In this document: positions 5,199 through 9,866 of the stretch, piece by piece
Numbering within the stretch: the stretch's first letter is position 1
How the letters are laid out: every line of letters begins with the position of its first letter
From: CAZOZP01 sp964584325
GTDB lineage: Bacteria > Bacteroidota > Ignavibacteria > Ignavibacteriales > Melioribacteraceae
Direction of reading: 5' to 3'
Assembly (NCBI GenBank): GCA_964584325.1
Contig: CAZOZP010000091.1
Location: 1 to 9,866 of the forward strand
DNA: 9,866 nt
Program-made: the position numbers and the translations under genes
Notes under the pieces: model-generated
Database searches by the model: none
What the model saw: only the letters and a program-made list of their open reading frames with translations
What the model was told of the DNA's origin: nothing

Positions 5199-5378
5199 TT
5201 AGTATCCTTCTCTTATATGTTGTATGTCGTTTTCAGCGGTTACTGGTTCTCTAAACGTGAAATAGTTTTGGAATATGTATAGGCCGGCGATGGCGATGAT
5301 TATTATTCCCCCGAATAGTAATATGTACTCTGCCATGCTTTGCCCTGCCTCGTCTTTGAGTATGTTATCTTTTTTCAT
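5199..5378 (-). CDS. Class III signal peptide (type IV pilin-like) protein
   Basis: A 59-aa pilin-like subunit. A short charged leader (residues 1-12, ending 'KDEAG') is followed by 'QSMAEYILL' and a hydrophobic helix to about residue 40. The pattern G|Q...E with Glu at +5 is that of EppA-processed archaeal pilins and is close to bacterial Flp pilins. The mature part after the helix is only about 20 residues ('REPVTAENDIQHIREGY'), so this is a minimal pilin. The second ATG (5378) is preferred: AGAGGTGA then lies 5 nt upstream, the spacing seen at 2499 and 2895. It is flanked by viral genes, divergent from the DUF2080 gene at 5487. It may be cargo modifying host adhesion or superinfection, or a captured host gene. 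Confidence 0.8.
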   Translation of the reverse strand: MKKDNILKDEAGQSMAEYILLFGGIIIIAIAGLYIFQNYFTFREPVTAENDIQHIREGY

Positions 5379-5436
5379 CATTTTCACCTCTTAATTTTGT
5401 TTGTAAATGATGATCTGTATAAAGTAGTATATAATA

Positions 5437-5461
5437 TTATAGATTTAATCTATAAATATAT
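5437..5461 (+). promoter_or_regulatory. TATA box overlapped by a 19-nt palindrome
   Basis: TTATAGATT-T-AATCTATAA (5437-5455) is a perfect 9-bp palindrome around one base. Its right arm runs into the TATA-like TATAAATATA (5451-5460). The TATA centre lies about 30 nt before the ATG at 5487, so the transcript would be leaderless or nearly so. A bound dimer would compete with TBP. The partner promoter of the pilin gene lies on the other strand at about 5415-5437. Confidence 0.5.
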
Positions 5462-5486
5462 ATATTAATACATAAAGAATATATAC

Positions 5487-5675
5487 ATGGTAAATTCAGA
5501 AATAAAACTCATGAAAAAGAAAATCGAAACCGAAGGTTACGAACTAATCGAAAGAATAGTAAAACCAACAGGGAAAGGCGCTCATGTTTATCTACCGAAG
5601 GACTGGGAAGGAAAAAAGGTTCAAATCATCTTAAGCGAACCCTTAAACGATAAAAAGGAAAAAGAAGGTAAATAA
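5487..5675 (+). CDS. DUF2080 / AbrB-like small DNA-binding protein
   Basis: A 62-aa protein whose core 'GYELIERIVKPTGKGAHVYLPKDWEGKKVQIIL' positions (17-50) show the DUF2080 signature of Gly-x-Gly-A-x-V-Y-x-P-x-x-W-x-G-K. The signature matches the C-terminal domain of the 123-aa protein at 2499, so the window holds two members. The family core resembles the AbrB/SpoVT beta-hairpin DNA-binding fold, so a transcription regulator is likely. There is no Shine-Dalgarno and a TATA box sits about 30 nt upstream, so translation is probably leaderless. A palindrome over its own TATA box suggests autoregulation. The C-terminus is a Lys/Glu tail. A 58-aa gene follows after 3 nt. Confidence 0.8.
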   Translation: MVNSEIKLMKKKIETEGYELIERIVKPTGKGAHVYLPKDWEGKKVQIILSEPLNDKKEKEGK

Positions 5676-5678
5676 ATA

Positions 5679-5855
5679 ATGTGTTTGACAAAATATAAAA
5701 CAGTAAGAAGAATTAAAACATTGAATGACGATTTTGAAGTTGTCCATGGCCATTTGTGTTATAAAAATATTCCTTTAGAAAGAGCCGAATTAAAAGAACT
5801 ATCAGAATGGTTAGTTTACCGTCATAAAAGGACAAATAAATTCTATGAAATATGA
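5679..5855 (+). CDS. Hypothetical 58-aa protein in operon with DUF2080
   Basis: Unrecognised. The frame opens at ATG 5679, only 3 nt after the DUF2080 stop, with AGAAGGT as a weak Shine-Dalgarno. The protein is basic: an N-terminal 'KYKTVRRIKTL', a central 'DDFEVVHGHLCYKNIPLERAEL' and a helical C-terminal 'LKELSEWLVYRHKRTNK'. It could be a small nucleic-acid-binding accessory protein or a protein partner of the regulator. Codon composition is AT-rich like its neighbour and the frame is uninterrupted. Confidence in coding rests on the tight spacing and clean frame. Confidence 0.55.
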   Translation: MCLTKYKTVRRIKTLNDDFEVVHGHLCYKNIPLERAELKELSEWLVYRHKRTNKFYEI

Positions 5856-5925
5856 GAGAACGGTTTAAATTAGCTTTTGGTTTTGATATAAATCAATCGT
5901 GGGAATAGTAAAAATTAAAACTTTT

Positions 5926-6027
5926 TTATTTCCTGATTTTCTCAATAAAGGCGTCGAAGTTCTCCAGGATGTGTTCGAGGAACTCAGTCACGGCTTCGGT
6001 TTCCTTTTGTGTTTTGTGTAGTATCAT
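5926..6027 (-). CDS. 33-aa small protein divergent from the AbrB-like gene
   Basis: A very short frame with a strong GAGGGGTGA Shine-Dalgarno 6 nt before ATG 6027. The peptide is an amphipathic helix rich in Glu ('KETEAVTEFLEHILENFDAF') without a membrane segment. An in-frame ATG at 6051 would give 41 aa but its start almost coincides with the transcription start predicted from TATATA near 6078-6083. Its codons (GAC, GCC, CTC, CTG) are GC-richer than the surrounding DNA, which favours real coding. Function unknown. It faces away from an AbrB-like gene, an arrangement seen in antitoxin/toxin or regulator/target pairs, but nothing identifies it as either. Confidence 0.55.
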   Translation of the reverse strand: MILHKTQKETEAVTEFLEHILENFDAFIEKIRK

Positions 6028-6051
6028 TTTTTTCACCCCTCTTTTCTTCAT

Positions 6052-6127
6052 GTTACCTTACTATAACAATACTAACATATATACTTTTCTGGTAACATTA
6101 GTGGTAACTGCCATGTCAGTATATATA
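6052..6127. promoter_or_regulatory. Divergent promoters with GGTAAC repeats
   Basis: Between the 33-aa gene and the AbrB-like gene lie GTTACC (6052-6057) and two GGTAAC copies (6091-6096, 6103-6108; 12-bp spacing). A minus-strand TATA (about 6077-6083) and a plus-strand TATA (TATATATAA, about 6119-6127) flank the repeats. The plus TATA is about 26 nt before ATG 6150, predicting a leaderless transcript. The repeats are candidate binding sites for the AbrB-like product. Confidence 0.45.
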
Positions 6128-6149
6128 AATTAAATCTTAATATCTTAAT

Positions 6150-6329
6150 ATGAAAGGCAAAGTAACCAGAGTGGGGTTTGCTAATAAGGAAAAACGTACT
6201 TTAAGAGTTACTATACCTTCTCATGTGAGGGATTACCTTGAATTAAAGCAAGGCGACGAAATAGTCTGGGAACTCGACAAAACCAAGGACGAATGGATCG
6301 CAACTATCCGAAAAGTAAAAAAGGTTTAA
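6150..6329 (+). CDS. AbrB/SpoVT-type DNA-binding protein (59 aa)
   Basis: A 59-aa protein matching the swapped-hairpin AbrB fold: 'TLRVTIPSHVRDYLELKQGDEIVWEL' positions 17-42 follow the family pattern of strand, I-P-x-x-V-R, L-x-x-G-D-x-V/I, strand, and end with a basic 'IRKVKKV'. Such proteins act as transcription regulators or antitoxins, and as homodimers. No Shine-Dalgarno, but a TATA box about 26 nt upstream, so leaderless. The stop TAA (6327-6329) shares the sequence TTAA with the TAA of the convergent GLUG fibre gene (6326-6328), so the two coding regions overlap by 3 nt tail to tail with no space for a conventional terminator. Confidence 0.78.
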   Translation: MKGKVTRVGFANKEKRTLRVTIPSHVRDYLELKQGDEIVWELDKTKDEWIATIRKVKKV

Positions 6330-7999
6330 CTCTCGGATTCCACCGTATAACCCACACCCGCCAAAAACAAACCATCCAAATAATCAGTTATCTCATCCAA
6401 ATCATGACCCACGGGTACAGTCACCACCACCGTCTTAGACGCCACGGTTTCAATCGTAATCTCCGAGGGCAGGCATTCAAGGATCGCCGCCAAACTCTTC
6501 TTAACACCCGACACAACAATCAGGGTGTTCTGTGCCTTTAATTTATTCCGGTACGTATCATCATCATAACCCCCAACTGTTGTACCATCATCTACTTTTA
6601 TTTTATCAATATAAACGATTAGAGGAGGACCTATGGTGTCGTCCTGGAAGCCATCTACATCCACGTGATGATTACCCCGTAGGAAGGGGTATCCACCCTG
6701 TATCATAGGGTGCACCTGCCAGACCGCCAGTGTATCCCAGGTGGAGTAAGTATCAGCGTCTTTCATTTCTGATTGTGTTTTACCGGTTCCCAGGGCTGAT
6801 GTTCCCTGTGTGCTTTTATTCATATTCCAATAAGAATCGGTGGCTGTTCCGGTGTTTTTACTACCTACGAGTCCTCCGGTGTCTGTGGTGCCGGTTACTC
6901 TTCCGATACTGTAGCTATTGGTGATTAGGCCTGATTCCTGTCTTCCGATGAGTCCTCCGGTGTGCTGGTTGCCGGTGACAGTCATGAAGCTGTAACAGTT
7001 AGTTTCTGCTACCCTGCTATACCCTGCTATACCCCCAGAGTAGTTGCCAGTGGCTGTTATTGACCCATAAGTGTAAGATAGTGATATTAAAACTCCTGTT
7101 AGTTGGAATATACCTATAATACCCCCAACATAATTTCTACCTTCTAAATTTCCATTGTAACATGAATTAGTTAATGTAAAATTTTGGGACTCCAAAGCAG
7201 TACCGCCAATAATTCCCCCTATGTAATCACGCCCACTAATATTTATATCAACCTTTACATTTGAAACTGAATCTCCTTTACTCTTTAATCCTATAGCTCC
7301 CCCAACGTAATCGCTTGTTGGACTAACAGATATTATCAGTTCAGTCAATTCAATATTTGAAACCGTACCACTTGCAGTCTTACCACAAATACCACCAATA
7401 TTACTCCCTGTTGCAGTAATAGTCCCTTTAACTGTTAGATATTTCGTTTCGCTTGCTCCAGCTAGAGATTGTTGTATGCCTATAATCCCACCAACAAATG
7501 AATTTCCGGCGATATTTCCTTCAAAATCACATGATATAAACTTCATTATCTGAACTGCTGAATAAGTGCCCCCAATTATACCCCCAACGTAATCATGTCC
7601 AGTTATATTTCCTTTTACTGTTGAAGTTGTTATATTCGTTCCATTACTTTTATATCCTGTTATTCCACCCACCCAATCCTTACCAGTTATATCAACATCT
7701 TCAAGGATAAAACCCGCAAGATTAGCGTTCAATACGCTAAAAAAACCTACATTATCCGTTTCAGGACGGTTAATGTATAATCCTGTGATTTTATGCCCGT
7801 TGCTGTTGAAGTTACCAGTGAACGTTCCCAGTGGTAACCACCCCTCACCACCATTATACGACGGTGAAGCCGTGACACTTGCGTCTATATCATTTCCAAG
7901 GCGGTAATATTTGTTTAATCCTAGAACACTGATTTGTTCTAGGTCTTCCAAACTTGTTAGGATGTAAGGGTCGCCGCTTGTACCTGCTCCAGTAACCAT
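6326..7999 (-). CDS. GLUG-repeat tail fibre / adhesin-like protein
   Basis: A 557-aa probable receptor-binding fibre. It opens with the leader typical of GLUG proteins ('GTSGDPYILTSLEDLEQI') and then has ten x-G-G-x-x-G motifs at residues 110, 138, 169, 201, 232, 260, 291, 321, 347 and 374, spaced 26-32 residues: a beta-helix-like repeat. The first eight are mostly (V/I)GG(I/A)xG and the last two TGGL(I/V)G. A closing 'W..YPFLRG' segment (about 421-441) ends the repeat part, followed by a separate alpha/beta module (about 458-557) I do not recognise. There is no signal peptide or membrane anchor, so a virion component is likelier than a host surface adhesin. ATG 7999 follows GGAGG lying in the end of the upstream gene, 3 nt after its stop. 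Confidence 0.8.
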   Translation of the reverse strand: MVTGAGTSGDPYILTSLEDLEQISVLGLNKYYRLGNDIDASVTASPSYNGGEGWLPLGTFTGNFNSNGHKITGLYINRPETDNVGFFSVLNANLAGFILEDVDITGKDWVGGITGYKSNGTNITTSTVKGNITGHDYVGGIIGGTYSAVQIMKFISCDFEGNIAGNSFVGGIIGIQQSLAGASETKYLTVKGTITATGSNIGGICGKTASGTVSNIELTELIISVSPTSDYVGGAIGLKSKGDSVSNVKVDINISGRDYIGGIIGGTALESQNFTLTNSCYNGNLEGRNYVGGIIGIFQLTGVLISLSYTYGSITATGNYSGGIAGYSRVAETNCYSFMTVTGNQHTGGLIGRQESGLITNSYSIGRVTGTTDTGGLVGSKNTGTATDSYWNMNKSTQGTSALGTGKTQSEMKDADTYSTWDTLAVWQVHPMIQGGYPFLRGNHHVDVDGFQDDTIGPPLIVYIDKIKVDDGTTVGGYDDDTYRNKLKAQNTLIVVSGVKKSLAAILECLPSEITIETVASKTVVVTVPVGHDLDEITDYLDGLFLAGVGYTVESES

Positions 8000-8002
8000 A
8001 CT

Positions 8003-9007
8003 CTATGCCTCCACTTCTCTACTCTTCCAGAGTAATGTCCAATAAACCGTATCCGCACCCACGAAAGTATGTTCAATGGTTACACGTTTTTTCTCACCCG
8101 TTAAACTAATCTCCAAGGGTTCACCCACCTCTGTTATAATTCCATCCACGTCTAAGCCTATGATACAGGCTAGTAAGCGTCCACTTTCCCCGTAAATGTC
8201 AAAGGTAACGTTACAATCATCACCCACGATTACGGGGAGGTATTCGTCTGTATTATTGAGCATGCGGACTTTTTCATCCTCATATAAACCATAGAACTCT
8301 AATTCAAAGCTGTGATAGAGTGTGCTGCTCCATTCATCACTACTCCGGACAGATGCACCATTATAAGCCTTCATACCCTCTGTACTGTAGTATATGTCGC
8401 TTCCCAGGGCAAGGTTTAGATGGGCTTCCTTACCTGTGGTTTCCAGGATATTCTGTTTGTGTGTGCCTAGGCTGCGTGGTACTCCGAGCATATCACCCCA
8501 ATAATCCAGATACTTACCCTGAGCGTAATCGATGTATCTCATTTTGTGCACAATAAAAACAAGGTCTTCCATGCGTGTGAAACTGTTGGCGGCGACTTTT
8601 ACCATGTCGTTAGCGGGGTTACCCTCTATTTGGAAGGCTGATTTTTCTGGTAAACGGTTTAGTATGTCGCTTTCATAATCTACGGTGTAATTACTGTTAT
8701 ATTCTGTTATTATGGGTGTTATGGGTAGTGTTATGGTTATGGTGTCGATGGTGTCGGTGCTATTGGCTATGTAACCGTCTGGGAAGGTTATCGTCCACGT
8801 GAAGACATATTGACCGCTTACGCCGGTATCAATGAAAGTATGGTAGAAAACGTATTTTCCGGTGGTTATACGGGTGGCTGGTTTGTCTGTGATTAGTATT
8901 GTGCCTTCGGGGTTGGTTACGGTTATGGTTACACTTGTGGGGTCGGTTAGTTGGCCGTCTTGTGTGATGGTGCGGTTTAGGATGGTTTTGGATGGTATTA
9001 CAGTCAT
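8003..9007 (-). CDS. Tail/baseplate protein with N-terminal Ig-like domain
   Basis: A 334-aa virion protein of three parts. Residues 1-93 are an Ig-like/macroglobulin-type beta domain ('TITVTNPEGT', 'TGKYVFYHTF', 'SGQYVFTWTITFPDG'). Residues about 111-178 ('ILNRLPEKSAFQIEGN', 'YLDYWGDMLGVPRS') match the helical segment of gpI-like baseplate/tail-tip proteins, where L-D-x-W-G-x-x-L-G-V-P-R is characteristic. Residues about 190-334 are a beta-sandwich resembling carbohydrate-binding modules ('HSFELEFYG', 'RVTIEHTFVG'), a possible receptor contact. ATG 9007 follows AGAGGAT. The gene starts 2 nt after the previous stop and is followed after 3 nt by the GLUG fibre. It could link the tail tip to the fibre. 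Exact baseplate role is inferred. Confidence 0.72.
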   Translation of the reverse strand: MTVIPSKTILNRTITQDGQLTDPTSVTITVTNPEGTILITDKPATRITTGKYVFYHTFIDTGVSGQYVFTWTITFPDGYIANSTDTIDTITITLPITPIITEYNSNYTVDYESDILNRLPEKSAFQIEGNPANDMVKVAANSFTRMEDLVFIVHKMRYIDYAQGKYLDYWGDMLGVPRSLGTHKQNILETTGKEAHLNLALGSDIYYSTEGMKAYNGASVRSSDEWSSTLYHSFELEFYGLYEDEKVRMLNNTDEYLPVIVGDDCNVTFDIYGESGRLLACIIGLDVDGIITEVGEPLEISLTGEKKRVTIEHTFVGADTVYWTLLWKSREVEA

Positions 9008-9009
9008 AA

Positions 9010-9408
9010 TTAATCCTCTGTTATTTCCACATAGATCTTCATTAACTTGATTTCAAGAGTTTCAATCTCAACAACCCCATTCTCAATTACATCGACGGGT
9101 GTGTTAAGGGCTTGACTAGCCAAGATTTCGCCTTCTGTGGCGGCTGTGAATAAAGCAAGATGTGTGACTGTTCCCCATGCACTTGTAGCCATTGGGAATA
9201 CTATATCCTCATCATTGGTTATCATAGCACCCGTGACGCTTAAATCCGTGCTCTCCACCCCTACACGTGAGTAACCATCACCCACGGGTTCATCTAGTGC
9301 TGAACCGTCATCTCCTGGGTCTGTTAGGCTTAAACCAACGTAGATTGTGGGGTATTCTGTTAGTATGTGGTTTAATATTTCTGTGATTAGGTAATTACTG
9401 AATGCCAT
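9010..9408 (-). CDS. Gp80-like phage tail fibre/appendage protein
   Basis: A 132-aa protein with a widely shared phage appendage pattern: 'MAFSNYLITEILNHIL', then 'IYVGLSLTDPGDDGS' (22-36), 'GYSRVGV' (45-51), 'FPMATSAWGTVTHLALFTA' (71-89), 'GEILASQALNTP' (93-104) and a beta C-terminus. This is the order of elements in the tail-fibre protein family recalled from mycobacteriophage gp80 and many Gram-positive phages; the family name is from memory. ATG 9408 follows AGAGGAG. The gene lies in the late tail cluster between an unfinished upstream gene and the baseplate-like protein, with 2 nt to the latter. Its presence in an archaeal virus suggests exchange or deep common ancestry with bacterial siphoviruses. 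Confidence 0.7.
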   Translation of the reverse strand: MAFSNYLITEILNHILTEYPTIYVGLSLTDPGDDGSALDEPVGDGYSRVGVESTDLSVTGAMITNDEDIVFPMATSAWGTVTHLALFTAATEGEILASQALNTPVDVIENGVVEIETLEIKLMKIYVEITED

Positions 9409-9439
9409 AAGTCTTATTACTCCTCTTACATTATTTTTT

Positions 9440-9866
9440 TTAAGTTATTTTATGCTTAACTTTCACGCTCTGTGGTTGTTTAATCGTGCAACTGGTTTTA
9501 AGGAGTGATTGAAGAGTCATAGGGTTAATTTCCGCCGATGCTTCAAGTTCAGCCATTTCTATGATTCTCTGGACGGTTAGCGGGTTTATACTGGCTTCCA
9601 TTTCTAAAGGGTTAAGTTCTAGGATATTTTGGAGGGTTACAGGGTTTATATACCCTGCTCCTTGCAATTGTTGACCGGTCAAGTCAACACCTATCTCTTT
9701 TTCTTCACCCCACGAACCAATGCCAGGGGGGTTAGCGGTTGTTTTATAGACTTTTACATCATCATAGAATACATTTAACCCTCCCCCACCCCTACTATAA
9801 CTTTGAGAAATTAAAGAAATATAAGGATTTGTTATTGAATTGTTTGTACGTGTTTGAAATAGAACC
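9440..9866 (-). CDS. C-terminal part of a tail/surface protein, cut by window edge
   Basis: The frame stays open from its stop at 9440 to the right edge (141 residues visible), so the gene begins outside the window. The TTG at 9682 is not its start: the upstream codons read through without stop and encode recognisable protein sequence. The upstream visible part contains 'SRGGGGLNVFYDDVKVYKT', the final strands of a jelly-roll (LamG/concanavalin-like) domain where 'DDVxVY' is typical. After a Pro/Gly/Glu linker come three units of a 20-residue repeat starting INPxTxQ ('INPVTLQNIL', 'INPLTVQRII', 'INPMTLQSLL'), then a basic tail 'KVKHKIT'. Probably a virion tail or glycan-binding protein. Stop is TAA at 9440-9442. 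Confidence 0.7.
   Translation of the reverse strand, partial: VLFQTRTNNSITNPYISLISQSYSRGGGGLNVFYDDVKVYKTTANPPGIGSWGEEKEIGVDLTGQQLQGAGYINPVTLQNILELNPLEMEASINPLTVQRIIEMAELEASAEINPMTLQSLLKTSCTIKQPQSVKVKHKIT
9497..9649 (-). repeat. Protein-coding tandem repeat, 60-nt unit
   Basis: Three units of about 60 nt (starting near 9649, 9589 and 9529 on the minus strand) encode INPxTxQxxx plus an acidic Leu/Met/Glu stretch. The DNA copies share the region around GGGTT(A/T)AT but have diverged, so the repeat is kept at protein level. Confidence 0.65.

Noticed and set aside
9440..9682. Stand-alone 80-aa gene starting at TTG 9682
   Set aside because: The frame continues without stop to the window edge and encodes a recognisable jelly-roll ending upstream.
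1..9866. CRISPR array, rRNA genes or a complete insertion sequence
   Set aside because: No regularly spaced direct repeats, no rRNA-like sequence and no transposase with terminal inverted repeats were seen.

Overview
The window looks like part of a head-tailed provirus of a pseudomurein-walled methanogen (Methanobacteriales, probably Methanobacterium or Methanobrevibacter). The evidence is a C39-type endopeptidase of the pseudomurein endoisopeptidase (Pei) kind, an archaeal tyrosine integrase, tail and fibre genes of double-stranded DNA viruses, archaeal TATA boxes, GGAGGTGA-type ribosome binding sites, and small methanogen families (DUF2080, AbrB-like, class III pilin). It resembles psiM2/Drs3-type viruses in general plan (tail genes, then lysis, then integrase). 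That comparison is from memory and was not searched. Whether bases 1-790 are host or viral cannot be decided from the sequence.

Layout. 1-400 (minus): a small unrecognised gene behind a GC-rich, foldable leader. 400-790: AT-rich, essentially gene-free, with a 13-bp direct repeat and a possible transposase scrap. 792-1961 (minus): the integrase, whose first catalytic arginine appears to be histidine. 1965-2240: a divergent control region with inverted repeats. 2241-3470 (plus): an AT-rich three-gene operon encoding two very acidic proteins around a DUF2080-domain protein, closed by a stacked terminator. 3567-5034 (minus): a lysis module of zinc-ribbon protein, 75-aa protein, 35-aa single-span membrane protein (holin candidate) and endoisopeptidase, with the last three tightly coupled. 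5199-6329: an AT-rich cargo island of very small genes on both strands (pilin-like, DUF2080, 58-aa, 33-aa and AbrB-like proteins). 6326-9866 (minus): tail-tip and fibre genes, namely a GLUG-repeat fibre, a baseplate/tail protein, a gp80-like fibre protein, and the C-terminal part of a gene running off the right edge.

How it fits together. The minus-strand tail-fibre and lysis genes form a late block read right to left, ending with cell-wall cleavage. The plus-strand operon beside the integrase reads away from it and looks like an early or lysogeny-phase block. The cargo island breaks the late block and carries its own promoters, several with palindromes over the TATA box or predicted start site, so it is probably expressed independently, for example in the lysogen. 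Small proteins missed by length cut-offs (35, 33, 58 and 59 aa) are the most informative additions here.
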